Position numbers and translations under genes: made by a program
Shown here: positions 1-7,473 of the stretch, in pieces
How positions within the stretch are numbered: position 1 is the first letter of the stretch
Layout of the letters: each line of letters starts with the position of its first letter
Notes under the pieces: model-generated
Seen by the model: only the letters and a program-made list of their open reading frames with translations
Told to the model about the DNA's origin: nothing
Databases searched by the model: none
NCBI GenBank assembly: GCA_944332265.1
Contig: CALVJQ010000016.1
Coordinates: 1-35,151, forward strand
DNA: 35,151 nt
Direction of reading: 5' to 3'
Origin: an uncultured Bacilli bacterium
Lineage (GTDB): Bacteria; Bacillota_I; Bacilli_A; RF39; UBA660

Positions 1-26
1 AATAATAATAGAGAATGGAGAGTATT

Positions 27-530
27 ATGAAAGACATTAATTTTGTTAAAAATATTGATAATTTAGGTAGAATAGTTATTCCTATGGATATTAGAAGGAA
101 ATTAAAAATAAATACTGGTGATATTTTGAGTATTACGTGTAATGATAAGAATATATTATTAACTAAATATAGTAATCTGGATAATAATTATAAAGTTATA
201 GAAATTATAAAGAATTTTATAGAAATTTTTAATGTGAAAATAATATTTACTAATAAAAACAATGTTATATTTTCTAATATTGTTGATATTGGGGATACAT
301 TAGATAAAGAATTTTTATCTTTGGTAAATAATGCTGCATCTTTAAAAGCTAAAAATATGTCTTTTGTATTTGGAACTAATAAAGTTAGTGGAATATATAA
401 TGTAGTTCCTATTGTAACAAATGAAGGTATTGAAGGTAGTATAGTTGTTTTTGATGATAATCAAGATAATGCTTACAATATAGGTGTTTTAATTAGTAGA
501 CTTTTGCAATTAGAACTTAATATTTCTTGA
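27..530 (+). CDS. spoVT: AbrB/SpoVT-family transcriptional regulator
   Basis: Transition-state/sporulation DNA-binding regulator. Residues 1-45 form an AbrB/SpoVT swapped-hairpin DNA-binding domain with the hallmark NLGRIVIP followed by IRRKL and GD. The remaining 120 residues match the position and length of the GAF-like sensor domain of SpoVT, so the protein (167 aa) resembles SpoVT (about 178 aa) rather than the short AbrB (about 95 aa). The start at 27 is preferred over the in-frame ATG at 15 because GGAG at 17-20 is correctly spaced and the family motif begins there. It sits where Bacillus has abrB, directly upstream of metS, so orthology to abrB by position and to spoVT by architecture both remain possible. 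Confidence 0.85.
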   Translation: MKDINFVKNIDNLGRIVIPMDIRRKLKINTGDILSITCNDKNILLTKYSNLDNNYKVIEIIKNFIEIFNVKIIFTNKNNVIFSNIVDIGDTLDKEFLSLVNNAASLKAKNMSFVFGTNKVSGIYNVVPIVTNEGIEGSIVVFDDNQDNAYNIGVLISRLLQLELNIS

Positions 531-555
531 TTTAATTATTTTTTTATGTTAAATT
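527..555 (+). promoter_or_regulatory. Promoter for the T-box/metG operon
   Basis: TTGATT at 527-532, a 17-base spacer and TAAATT at 550-555, with an extended -10 TG at 547-548. The -35 overlaps the stop codon of the upstream regulator gene. It would start the T-box leader near 562. Confidence 0.6.
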
Positions 556-561
556 ATTTCT

Positions 562-763
562 ATATTTGGCAATGAAGGAAAGAGTATCAATATATTTATA
601 AGAAGAGAAGTTCTGGTTGGTGCAAAGAATTTTATAAAATATTGAGAACATGGCTCTGGAGTCAAAACGTGTTTTCGCGTTAAGAAATAAAGTGTATGAT
701 AACTCATAAATTAAGGTGGTACCGCGGGTATTTCTCGTCCTTATATTTATGAGTTTTTTTTTT
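562..763 (+). promoter_or_regulatory. T-box leader, probably methionine-specific
   Basis: tRNA-sensing riboswitch. The conserved T-box core AAGGTGGTACCGCG lies at 713-726; its UGGU (717-720) would pair with an uncharged tRNA ending in ACCA, consistent with the A73 discriminator of tRNA-Met. Stem I shows the conserved distal-loop signature around 603-625 (AGAGAAG then GGTTGGTGCAA). The likely specifier codon is ATG at 650-652, followed by a purine and GCTCTGGAGT. The competing terminator is the hairpin 701-716/739-755 followed by T754-763. The specifier choice is inferred from position and agrees with metG as the third gene of the operon. Confidence 0.92.
701..763 (+). terminator. T-box terminator hairpin
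   Basis: Arms 701-716 and 739-755 pair almost perfectly and enclose the T-box core; a run of ten T residues follows. Formation of the antiterminator with uncharged tRNA would disrupt it. Confidence 0.88.
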
Positions 764-776
764 AGGATGTGATGAA

Positions 777-1415
777 GTGATTAAAAGAATTATATTTGAT
801 TTAGATAAAACATTGATTCCTTGGTTGGAGGAATGGGATAAATGTGTAGAAAAGACTTATAATTACTTTGGAATTTCCTTTGAAGAAGATGAATTTATTA
901 AGTTTAATACAGCTATGTTAGATTATGAAAAGCATCACAGAAAATTTGATAAAAGAGATATGTCTAGATATTTTAGAAATGCTATTGGTAAAGAAATACC
1001 CGATATATTTGTTGAAGTATGGACAAGCTATTTAAGTAAGTTGGTACCTGAAAAAGATGAAAAGTTAATAAAATTATTAAAGTATTTAAGTAGTAAATAT
1101 TCTTTAGTTGTAGCTACTAATTGGTTTAAAGATCAACAGGTTAGTAAATTGAAACTATATGGTATTTATGAATACTTTGATGAAGTATTAACTAGTGATG
1201 AATATAATAAGAAACCTGGTGGAGCAATGTTTGAGAAAGCTTGTGAAGGTTTTGATAAAGATGAAGTAGTAATGGTAGGAGATACTTTTAAATCTGATAT
1301 TAAAGGAGCTATGGATTTTGGTTTGTACTCATATTATTTAACTATGAATGATCAAAGAAGAAGTAAAAGATATAAAGTAATTAAGTCTATTTATGAATTA
1401 AAAGAATATTTATAG
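777..1415 (+). CDS. HAD-superfamily hydrolase (subfamily IA-like phosphatase)
   Basis: Predicted cytosolic phosphatase of the haloacid dehalogenase superfamily, 212 aa. Motif I is FDLDKTL (nucleophile D and D+2) at residues 7-13, motif II is the T of VVATNW, a conserved lysine precedes in KKPGG, and motif IV is VGDTFKSDIKGA. The helical insert between motifs I and II gives the C1 cap typical of subfamily IA (PpaX/YjjG-like). The substrate cannot be read from sequence. The start is GTG at 777, with AGGA at 764-767; an ATG at 772 stops immediately. It is the first gene of the T-box operon, 11 bases ahead of the dUTPase, which makes a nucleotide or pyrophosphate substrate plausible but unproven. 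Confidence 0.85.
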   Translation: MIKRIIFDLDKTLIPWLEEWDKCVEKTYNYFGISFEEDEFIKFNTAMLDYEKHHRKFDKRDMSRYFRNAIGKEIPDIFVEVWTSYLSKLVPEKDEKLIKLLKYLSSKYSLVVATNWFKDQQVSKLKLYGIYEYFDEVLTSDEYNKKPGGAMFEKACEGFDKDEVVMVGDTFKSDIKGAMDFGLYSYYLTMNDQRRSKRYKVIKSIYELKEYL

Positions 1416-1426
1416 GAGGGATTATT

Positions 1427-1912
1427 GTGAGAAAATTTGAAAAGATATCTTTTAAACAATTTAAAAAAGATATAAAGGATGATAAAGACTTATATGATAG
1501 TTATTTATTACCTAAAAGAAGTACTAAAGCAAGTGCTGGTTATGACTTTTTTGCAATAGAAAGTTTTGAAATTAAACCAGGTGAAGTTAAGAAGATTCCT
1601 ACTGGAATTAAAGCTATATATCCAGAAGATGAAACTTTAATGTTATTTGTTAGAAGTAGCATGGGATTTAAGTGGAATGTTCGGATGTGCAACCAAGTTG
1701 GAATAATAGATGCTGATTTTTATAATAATCCTGATAATGAAGGACATATGTGGTTTGCTCTACAAAATCATGGAGATAAAGTGTTTAAGGTAGAAGCAGG
1801 TCAAGGATTTGGTCAAGGTATATTTATGAAGTATTATACTGTTGATGATGAAGATGATGTAGAAAAAGAAAGAACAGGTTGGAGTGGAAAACCTGATGAA
1901 AGTGGGAAATAA
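1427..1912 (+). CDS. dut: dUTP diphosphatase
   Basis: Hydrolyses dUTP to dUMP and pyrophosphate, limiting uracil incorporation into DNA and feeding thymidylate synthesis. The 161 aa protein shows the trimeric dUTPase motifs in order: AGYDFFA (motif 1), RSSMG (motif 2), GIIDADFYNN (motif 3, with the catalytic Asp but Phe where Tyr is common), a glycine-rich motif 4 (GQGFGQG) and a C-terminal motif 5-like tail starting RTGWSG. The tail diverges from the usual RGxGGFGSTG, although the arginine-glycine pattern is recognisable. The GTG start at 1427 is set by a very strong SD, AGGAGGG at 1414-1420. The metG start follows the stop codon after one base, so the three genes are translated from one message. 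Confidence 0.9.
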   Translation: MRKFEKISFKQFKKDIKDDKDLYDSYLLPKRSTKASAGYDFFAIESFEIKPGEVKKIPTGIKAIYPEDETLMLFVRSSMGFKWNVRMCNQVGIIDADFYNNPDNEGHMWFALQNHGDKVFKVEAGQGFGQGIFMKYYTVDDEDDVEKERTGWSGKPDESGK

Positions 1913-1913
1913 A

Positions 1914-3455
1914 ATGAAAAAAGAAAAATATTATATAAGTACAGCAATTGCTTATACTTCAGGAAAACCTCATATAGGTAATACTTATGAAATTGTTTTA
2001 GCTGATGCAATTGCTAGATATAAAAGATTGCAAGGTTATGATGTTTATTTTCAAACTGGAACTGATGAACATGGGGAGAAAATAGAACTAAAAGCTAAAG
2101 AAGCTTCATTAACTCCTCAACAGTTTGTTGATGAAAAAGCTAAAGTTATTAAAGAAATTTGGGATATAATGAATACTAGTTATGATAGATTTGTTAGAAC
2201 AACAGATCCTCATCATGAAAAAGTAGTTCAACATATATTTAAATATATGTATGATAAAGGGGATATTTATAAGGGTGAATATAAAGGAATGTATTGTACT
2301 CCATGTGAATCATTTTGGACAGAAAGTCAATTAGTTGATGGTAAGTGTCCAGATTGTGGTAGAGAAGTTCAGCCTAAATGTGAAGAAGCTTATTTTTTTA
2401 AATTATCTAAATATCAAGATAGATTGGAAAAATATATTGAAGAACATCCTGATTTTATTCAGCCAGTAGCAAGAAAGAATGAAATGATTAATAACTTTAT
2501 AAAACCTGGATTACAAGATTTATGCGTTTCTCGTACTTCTTTTAGTTGGGGAATACCTGTAGATTTTGATTCTAAACACGTAGTTTATGTTTGGCTTGAT
2601 GCTTTAACTAATTATATTACAAATATTGGTTTTGACTTTGATGAAAGTACAGAAGAATTTAAATATAGATGGCCAGCCGATTTGCATTTGATTGGTAAAG
2701 ATATTATAAGGTTTCATACAATTTATTGGCCTTGTTTCTTAATGAGTTTGGATTTGCCATTACCTAAGCAAATATTTGGTCATCCTTGGCTAATTATGGC
2801 TGATGGAAAGATGAGTAAATCAAAAGGAAATGTAGTTTATGCTGATGATTTAGTTAAAGAATTTGGTGTAGATGCAGTTAGATATTACTTTTTACATGAG
2901 ATTCCTTTTTCTGCTGATGGAGTTTTTACTAAGGATTTATTAATTGAACGTATTAATGGTGATTTAGTTAATATCTTAGGAAATTTGGTTAATAGAACAA
3001 TTAGCATGAATTATAAATATTTTGATGGTATTATTCAAAAAAATGATTCTTATGAAGATATTGATAGTGAATTAATTGAAGCAGTATTAGATTTAAATGA
3101 AAAAGTTTCTTCTAAGATGAATGAACTTAAAGTGGGAGAAGCGTTGCAAGAAATTTTTGATGTATTAAGAAAATGTAATAAATATATTGATGATACTACT
3201 CCTTGGATTTTAGCTAAGGATGAGACAAAAATTGGAAGATTAGGGACTGTCTTATATAATTTGTTAGAAAGTATAAGAATATGTGCAGTATTGTTAAATC
3301 CTTTCTTACCGGATACTTCTGATAAGATTATGACTCAATTAAATTCTACAGTTAATACTTTTGATTCTACTTTTGAATTTGGTGAGCTATTATCTGGAAT
3401 AAAATTAGGAGAACCTGTTCATTTATTTGATCGTATTGATTTAAAACAAGATTAA
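1914..3455 (+). CDS. metG: Methionyl-tRNA synthetase, short form
   Basis: Class I synthetase charging tRNA-Met. It has the HIGH motif as HIGN (residues 20-23), a zinc knuckle made of two CxxC pairs (CTPC and CPDC), the KMSKS motif followed by KGN, and the C-terminal anticodon-binding helical bundle. At 513 aa it lacks the appended C-terminal tRNA-binding (EMAP II-like) domain of the approximately 660-aa Bacillus enzyme. The ATG at 1914 is preferred because the HIGH region then lies at the normal distance from the N terminus; upstream in-frame ATGs (1884, 1896) lie inside the dut gene. Expression is expected to respond to uncharged tRNA-Met through the upstream T-box. Confidence 0.97.
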   Translation: MKKEKYYISTAIAYTSGKPHIGNTYEIVLADAIARYKRLQGYDVYFQTGTDEHGEKIELKAKEASLTPQQFVDEKAKVIKEIWDIMNTSYDRFVRTTDPHHEKVVQHIFKYMYDKGDIYKGEYKGMYCTPCESFWTESQLVDGKCPDCGREVQPKCEEAYFFKLSKYQDRLEKYIEEHPDFIQPVARKNEMINNFIKPGLQDLCVSRTSFSWGIPVDFDSKHVVYVWLDALTNYITNIGFDFDESTEEFKYRWPADLHLIGKDIIRFHTIYWPCFLMSLDLPLPKQIFGHPWLIMADGKMSKSKGNVVYADDLVKEFGVDAVRYYFLHEIPFSADGVFTKDLLIERINGDLVNILGNLVNRTISMNYKYFDGIIQKNDSYEDIDSELIEAVLDLNEKVSSKMNELKVGEALQEIFDVLRKCNKYIDDTTPWILAKDETKIGRLGTVLYNLLESIRICAVLLNPFLPDTSDKIMTQLNSTVNTFDSTFEFGELLSGIKLGEPVHLFDRIDLKQD

Positions 3456-3472
3456 TTTTAATCTTGTTTTTG
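3443..3472 (+). terminator. Intrinsic terminator after metG
   Basis: Perfect 12-bp stem 3443-3454/3459-3470 with a 4-base loop and a T-rich 3' arm. The left arm overlaps the end of metG. Confidence 0.85.
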
Positions 3473-3476
3473 CTTT

Positions 3477-3521
3477 GGGAAATAATAATAAATTATTAAA
3501 TTATTTCCCGGGAAATAATTT
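3477..3521. repeat. Three-copy GGGAAATAAT repeat with a 24-bp perfect palindrome
   Basis: GGGAAATAAT occurs at 3477-3486, as its reverse complement at 3500-3509, and directly again at 3510-3519. The last two form a perfect 24-bp palindrome (3498-3521) centred on CCCGGG, unusually GC-rich for this intergenic DNA. It overlaps the expected -35 position of the tatD promoter (-10 at 3527-3532). It could be a repressor operator or, if transcribed, two mutually exclusive hairpins, the second followed by six T residues. Confidence 0.6.
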
Positions 3522-3523
3522 TT

Positions 3524-3532
3524 TGATATAAT
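3524..3532 (+). promoter_or_regulatory. Extended -10 promoter of tatD
   Basis: TGATATAAT, a perfect extended -10 element, ends 16 bases before the tatD start codon. No good -35 hexamer is seen; the palindrome 3498-3521 occupies that position. Confidence 0.65.
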
Positions 3533-3548
3533 TTTAGTGGTGATATTT

Positions 3549-4298
3549 ATGTTTATTGATACACATTGTCATATATATAGAGAATATTACGATGATTTGG
3601 ATATGATTGTTGATAAAATTAAAAAAGCAAACATTAAAAAAATTATTAATAATGGTTGTGATATTCAGTCTAATAAAGAGGTTTTATCATCTGTTTTAAA
3701 GTATGATATTATGTATGGTGCTATTGGTATACATCCTGAAAATGTAGATAAATATACGGAAGAAGATTTAAATTTTATAGTTGAGCATATAAAAGATAAG
3801 AAAATTGTAGCGATAGGAGAAATAGGTTTAGATTATTATTGGGTTAAGGATAATAAGGAAAAACAAATAGATTTATTTAGAAAACAATTAGCAATTGCTG
3901 AAGAGTTTAACGTTCCTGTTATTATCCATAGTAGAGATGCTACTTTAGATACAATTAATATTTTAAAAGAGTATAAAGTAAAAGGTGTTATTCATAGTTT
4001 TAGTGGAAGTTATGAAACAGCTTGTATATATATTAAAATGGGCTTTTTATTAGGAATAAACGGAGTTATTACTTTTAAAAATTGTAATTTAAAAGAAGTA
4101 TTAAAAAAGATTGATTTATCTAATATTGTATTAGAAACTGATTCACCATATCTAACTCCAGTTCCTTTTCGTGGTGAGAAGAATGATTCGTCACATATTA
4201 ATGATATAGCTCTCTTTATATGTGATTTAAAAAATGTTTCTATGTCTTCTTTAGCACAGGTAACTAATGCCAATGTAAGGAAGTGTTTTGACATTTAA
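3549..4298 (+). CDS. tatD: TatD-family metal-dependent deoxyribonuclease
   Basis: TIM-barrel metal-dependent hydrolase of the TatD (YabD/YcfH) family, 249 aa. The metal-binding signature HCH follows the N terminus (FIDTHCH), and the family motifs GEIGLDYYW, IHSRDA, IHSFSG and LETDSPYL appear in order, giving the expected His, Glu and Asp ligands. The start at 3549 places FIDTH at the N terminus and has GGTGAT as the ribosome-binding site; earlier GTG codons would begin upstream of or at the predicted transcript start. The position after metG matches Bacillus metS-yabD. Confidence 0.95.
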   Translation: MFIDTHCHIYREYYDDLDMIVDKIKKANIKKIINNGCDIQSNKEVLSSVLKYDIMYGAIGIHPENVDKYTEEDLNFIVEHIKDKKIVAIGEIGLDYYWVKDNKEKQIDLFRKQLAIAEEFNVPVIIHSRDATLDTINILKEYKVKGVIHSFSGSYETACIYIKMGFLLGINGVITFKNCNLKEVLKKIDLSNIVLETDSPYLTPVPFRGEKNDSSHINDIALFICDLKNVSMSSLAQVTNANVRKCFDI

Positions 4299-4316
4299 AT
4301 TAATAAATGCTATCAT
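4288..4316 (+). promoter_or_regulatory. Consensus promoter for the 3D-domain gene and rsmA
   Basis: TTGACA at 4288-4293, a 17-base spacer and TATCAT at 4311-4316, with an extended -10 TG at 4308-4309. The -35 lies inside the last codons of tatD. The transcript would start near 4323. Confidence 0.72.
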
Positions 4317-4343
4317 ATTTTTTATCTTTTTGAGGTGAAATTT

Positions 4344-4907
4344 ATGATTAAATTTAACTGGATAAAGATGGGGTTTAAAATATTAGTTCTTCTAATATTG
4401 ATTTTTCTAGTACAAGCTAATGTTAGTGATAGAGTTAAAATTAAGACAGAAAATTTTAATTTTAATGTTACTTTAGGAATGAATGCTATGGCGGAAAAGG
4501 AAAAAGAAGAAAAACCAAAAGAAGTTATTTATCAAGAAAATAGATTAAATAGTGATGTTTTAACTATTTTAAATGGTGATTTAACTGGGTATGCAGCTGA
4601 TTGTCCTTTATGTAATGGGACATTAGCTTGTAAAACATCATATAATGTTTATAAAAATGGAGTTGTTACATATCCGGATAAAGAATTTGGAAATGTAAGA
4701 ATTGTTGCTTCTTCTAAAGTTTTGCCTTGTGGTTCAGTTATTCGCTTTGATTTTAAATCATTATCTGAAAAACCTATTTATGCTATTGTATTAGATCGTG
4801 GTGTTTTGGGAAATAATATAGATTTATTGATGCCTACGGAAAAAGATGCCAGCAGGTATGTTGGTAGACATAAAATAAGTTATGAAGTTTTAAGAAATGG
4901 ATGGTAA
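4344..4907 (+). CDS. Secreted 3D-domain protein (YabE/YuiC-like peptidoglycan enzyme)
   Basis: 187 aa. An N-terminal hydrophobic stretch (about residues 8-26) is a signal peptide or anchor. After a charged linker comes a 3D domain, named for three conserved Asp residues and shared with MltA-type lytic transglycosylases: LTGYAADC, the KVLPCGSVIRF segment, and DRGVLGNNIDLL, which supplies the conserved Asp pair. It therefore probably acts on cell-wall glycan outside the cell. It lies where Bacillus has yabE (between tatD and ksgA) but lacks the DUF348 and G5 repeats of YabE. Four cysteines (CPLC, C in TLACKTS and LPCG) could form disulfides. The SD GAGGTGA supports the start at 4344. It overlaps rsmA by 7 bases. 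Confidence 0.8.
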   Translation: MIKFNWIKMGFKILVLLILIFLVQANVSDRVKIKTENFNFNVTLGMNAMAEKEKEEKPKEVIYQENRLNSDVLTILNGDLTGYAADCPLCNGTLACKTSYNVYKNGVVTYPDKEFGNVRIVASSKVLPCGSVIRFDFKSLSEKPIYAIVLDRGVLGNNIDLLMPTEKDASRYVGRHKISYEVLRNGW

Positions 4908-5704
4908 AGAATAAAATGGGAAATTTTCAACATAAACATAGTTTAGGACAAAATTTTTTAAAAGATAAAAGTGTTTTAACTAGAATAATTGATTCTGTCG
5001 ATATAAAGGAAGATGACTTAATTATTGAAATTGGTCCTGGTCAAGGAGCTTTGACTAAATATTTAAAACTATTTCATGCTAATTTAATTTGTTTTGAAAT
5101 TGATACCAGAGTTAAAAAGTATTTAGATAATTTTTTAGATGATAAAACTGATATTATTTATCAAGATTTTTTAACTATTGATTTAAATAAATTTTTAGCA
5201 GATTATAAATATAATAAACTTTATGTAATAGCGAATTTGCCTTATTATATTACTACACCAATTATTGAAAAATTAAGTAATTCTAATTTAGAATTTGAAG
5301 CAATGGTTTTAATGGTTCAAAATGAAGTTGCCAATAGGTTAAGTGCAATTCCTGGAACTAAGGATTATGGCGCTATTACTGTTTTATTAAAATATTTATA
5401 TGACGTTCAAAAATTATTTTTTGTATCAAGAGAATCATTTGATCCGATGCCAAAAGTTGATAGTGCAGTAATAAAACTAACACCTAGAAATGATGGTTTT
5501 GTTGCTACTAACTTTGATGTTTTTAATAAATTAGTTAGAGATGCTTTTAAAATGAAAAGAAAGAATTTAAAAAATAATTTAAGTAGTTATAATCTAGATA
5601 TTATTAATGAAGTTTTAAATAAATATGGATTATCTTTAAGTGATAGAGCAGAGATGGTTTGTTTAGATTGTTTTATTGAAATAGCTAATGTAATAAGTAA
5701 GTAA
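4901..5704 (+). CDS. rsmA: 16S rRNA (adenine1518-N6/adenine1519-N6)-dimethyltransferase
   Basis: KsgA/RsmA dimethylates two adjacent adenines in helix 45 of 16S rRNA during 30S maturation. The N-terminal HSLGQNFL signature, the SAM-binding motif I EIGPGQGALT, and the catalytic ANLPYYITTP motif (NLPY) are all present, followed by the small C-terminal helical domain. Length 267 aa is normal. The ATG at 4901 overlaps the upstream gene; an in-frame ATG at 4916 is an alternative start that also precedes the conserved region. The neighbours match yabE-ksgA-yabG in Bacillus, without rnmV. Confidence 0.96.
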   Translation: MVKNKMGNFQHKHSLGQNFLKDKSVLTRIIDSVDIKEDDLIIEIGPGQGALTKYLKLFHANLICFEIDTRVKKYLDNFLDDKTDIIYQDFLTIDLNKFLADYKYNKLYVIANLPYYITTPIIEKLSNSNLEFEAMVLMVQNEVANRLSAIPGTKDYGAITVLLKYLYDVQKLFFVSRESFDPMPKVDSAVIKLTPRNDGFVATNFDVFNKLVRDAFKMKRKNLKNNLSSYNLDIINEVLNKYGLSLSDRAEMVCLDCFIEIANVISK

Positions 5705-5722
5705 TATATACTTACTTTTTTT
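5695..5722 (+). terminator. Intrinsic terminator after rsmA
   Basis: 9-bp stem AAGTAAGTA/TACTTACTT (5695-5703/5709-5717), 5-base loop, T5716-5722. The left arm overlaps the rsmA stop. Confidence 0.82.
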
Positions 5723-5745
5723 CATATCTTTTAATAGGTGATAAA

Positions 5746-6531
5746 ATGAATTTTAAAGTAGGAGATTATGTTACACGTAATAGTTATAATAATGATATTG
5801 TATTTATTATAATAGATATTAATAATGAAGAAGCTATTTTAAAAGGTTTTGATGTTCGATTAATTGCAAATAGTCCTATTTCTGATTTGTGTCTTTGTAA
5901 TGATGAAGAAAGAAAGGATACTTTTTCTGATGAAATGTTAAATAAAGAAATTTTTGAAAATATCGATCGTGATGATTTTTTTTATTTACCTCCTAGAATT
6001 TTACATTTAGATGGAGATAAGGATTATTTAGAGAAATGTCTTAAATTTTATAATACTAATCGTGTTTTGGCTTATGGAAAAACTATTAATGAAAAAGAAT
6101 TAGAATCAAATATGAAAGCTTTATTAGATAGTATTAAACCTGATATTTTAATAATTACGGGACATGATGCATATTTAAAGAAGAATGATAATATACTAGA
6201 TGTAATTAATTATAAGAATTCTGAAAATTTTATCCGAGCTGTAAAAGCAGCAAGGTCTTATGAAAAAAGTCATGACAAATTGTTAATAATTGCAGGAGCT
6301 TGTCAGAGTAATTATGAAGAATTAATAAAAGCTGGTGCTGATTTTGCTAGTAGTCCTAAAAGAGTAAATATTCATGCTTTAGATCCGGCAATTATTGCAA
6401 CAACTATTGCACTTACAGAAAGAAATAAAACAGTTAATTTAATTGAGTTATTAGGTAAAACGAAGTATGGCAAAGATGGTATGGGTGGCTTAATAGTTAA
6501 TGGTTTTATGTATGTGGGGTATCCTAGATGA
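5746..6531 (+). CDS. yabG: Sporulation-specific protease YabG
   Basis: YabG is a cysteine peptidase family that processes spore coat proteins in Bacillus. The 261 aa product has the N-terminal KVGDYVTRNSY barrel-like segment, LHLDGD, PDILIITGHD, a GACQSNYEELIKAGADFASSP run, IHALDP, and C-terminal GKDGMGG, all in the family order. The conserved Cys (GACQS) and His (TGHD, IHALD) residues that would serve catalysis are retained. SD AGGTGATAAA supports 5746. It lies between rsmA and veg as in Bacillus, and the stop overlaps veg as ATGA. In Bacillus the gene is mother-cell specific; no convincing sporulation-sigma promoter could be fixed here. Confidence 0.93.
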   Translation: MNFKVGDYVTRNSYNNDIVFIIIDINNEEAILKGFDVRLIANSPISDLCLCNDEERKDTFSDEMLNKEIFENIDRDDFFYLPPRILHLDGDKDYLEKCLKFYNTNRVLAYGKTINEKELESNMKALLDSIKPDILIITGHDAYLKKNDNILDVINYKNSENFIRAVKAARSYEKSHDKLLIIAGACQSNYEELIKAGADFASSPKRVNIHALDPAIIATTIALTERNKTVNLIELLGKTKYGKDGMGGLIVNGFMYVGYPR

Positions 6532-6743
6532 GAACTATTAATGAAGCTAGAGAGTTTATAAATAATAATTTTGGTCGTGAAGTTTTTGTTAAAGTATTAG
6601 GAATTAGAAATAAGGAAGAAACAATATTTGGGACTATAAGTGAATGTTATCGTAATATTTTTATTGTTAAAACAGTAAGAGGGAAAAAAAGCTTTAATTA
6701 TACTGATGTTTTAATTGGAAATATCAAGATATTAGTAAAATAA
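6528..6743 (+). CDS. veg: Veg family protein
   Basis: Small 71-aa protein resembling Bacillus Veg (about 86 aa), a conserved factor linked to biofilm regulation and vegetative growth. Visible family features are FGREVFVKV near the start, the GTISECYRNIFIVK strand region, and the C-terminal FNYTDVLIGNIKI, matching SYADVLTETVEL of Veg. It is slightly shorter than usual. Translation is coupled to yabG through a 4-base ATGA overlap, while Bacillus veg has its own strong promoter; none is visible here. Position between yabG and the next sporulation gene supports the call. Confidence 0.85.
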   Translation: MRTINEAREFINNNFGREVFVKVLGIRNKEETIFGTISECYRNIFIVKTVRGKKSFNYTDVLIGNIKILVK

Positions 6744-6755
6744 TCTTGATTTTAT
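6723..6755 (+). terminator. Weak terminator-like hairpin at the end of veg
   Basis: 8-bp inverted repeat ATCAAGAT/ATCTTGAT (6723-6730/6743-6750) with a 12-base loop and a short T-rich tail. It overlaps the veg stop codon. Confidence 0.4.
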
Positions 6756-6774
6756 TGTTAATATGGATTAAACT
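6746..6774 (+). promoter_or_regulatory. Candidate spoVG promoter
   Basis: TTGATT at 6746-6751, a 17-base spacer and TAAACT at 6769-6774. The Bacillus gene uses sigma H; no clear sigma-H match was found, so this vegetative-type call is tentative. Confidence 0.4.
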
Positions 6775-6829
6775 TAAGATAAGTTGAGACTTTTATGTAG
6801 AGTGATAGACTTGGGAGGAGTGTTATTAC

Positions 6830-7120
6830 ATGAAGATTACAAAGGTAGTTCTTCGCAACAAAGAGAAAGAAGATTCTCGTATGAAAGCAATTGCTACTGT
6901 AACATTAGATGAATCTTTTGTTGTTACAGGAATCAGATTAATTCAAGGTGATGATAAAATGTTTATCGCTATGCCTAGCAGAAAAGTGTCTGAAGGGGTA
7001 TATGACGATGTAGCTCATCCAGTTAATCAAGAAACTAGAAAAATGTTCGAAGATGCAATTTTTAAAGCATATGACGAAATGAAAAAAACTGGTGAAGAAT
7101 TAGTTAAAATAGAATTATAA
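6830..7120 (+). CDS. spoVG: SpoVG, RNA-binding regulator
   Basis: Small site-specific RNA/DNA-binding regulator (96 aa, normal length 95-100) that affects septation and cortex formation in Bacillus and virulence genes in staphylococci and Listeria. Diagnostic segments are MKAIATVTLDESFVVTGIR, FIAMPSRK, and AHPVNQETR followed by a C-terminal helix. The SD is GGGAGGAG with a rather long spacing of about 11 bases to the ATG at 6830, but the N terminus aligns with family members. Codon use contains more C/G than its neighbours, consistent with high expression. It is monocistronic, flanked by a candidate promoter and a strong terminator. Confidence 0.97.
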   Translation: MKITKVVLRNKEKEDSRMKAIATVTLDESFVVTGIRLIQGDDKMFIAMPSRKVSEGVYDDVAHPVNQETRKMFEDAIFKAYDEMKKTGEELVKIEL

Positions 7121-7148
7121 CTTAAAGAATTTCTTTAAGTTTTTTTGT
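7119..7148 (+). terminator. Intrinsic terminator after spoVG
   Basis: 9-bp stem 7119-7127/7133-7141 (AACTTAAAG/CTTTAAGTT), 5-base loop, followed by a T-tract. It overlaps the stop codon. Confidence 0.85.
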
Positions 7149-7194
7149 TCTTTTTTTTTTGCTTTGTTCATATTATTAATTAAGAGGAGATAAT

Positions 7195-7473
7195 ATGGAT
7201 AATAACTATGATAATATAAAACATGATGTAAAAATTATAGATAGAGGTTTAATATATTTAACAGGAATTGATAAGATTATTAGTTTTGATAGTGAAGAAT
7301 TTTTGATGGAAAGTATTATGGGTATTATCCTACTTAAGGGAGAAAATTTAGAAATTGTAAAATTAGATACACATGATGGAAAAGTAAGTATTAAAGGAAC
7401 TTTTAATAGTATTACATATGATAATGATAAGAATAAAGAAAAAGAATCAATTCTTGGGAAATTATTTAAGTAA
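7195..7473 (+). CDS. yabP: Sporulation protein YabP
   Basis: 92-aa YabP family protein (YabP/YqfC domain), needed for spore development in Bacillus. The core signature is visible: LTGIDKIISFDSEEFLMESIMGIILLKGENLEIVKLD (residues about 23-59, quoted as family blocks TGI, SFDSEEF, MG, LKG), then GKVSIKGTF and a C-terminal LGKLFK. SD AGAGGAGA precedes the ATG at 7195. A CATATTAT element at 7169-7176 resembles the sigma-E -10 consensus, but no matching -35 is obvious. It is coupled to yabQ by a one-base TAATG overlap, as in the Bacillus yabPQ operon. Confidence 0.92.
   Translation: MDNNYDNIKHDVKIIDRGLIYLTGIDKIISFDSEEFLMESIMGIILLKGENLEIVKLDTHDGKVSIKGTFNSITYDNDKNKEKESILGKLFK

Noticed and set aside
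4010..4294. Minus-strand open frame of 94 codons inside tatD
   Set aside because: It is antisense to the conserved 3' half of tatD, has no SD or promoter, and encodes no recognisable protein.
7169..7176. Sigma-E promoter for yabP
   Set aside because: CATATTAT resembles the -10, but no -35 match exists at the right spacing, so it was noted only in the gene entry.
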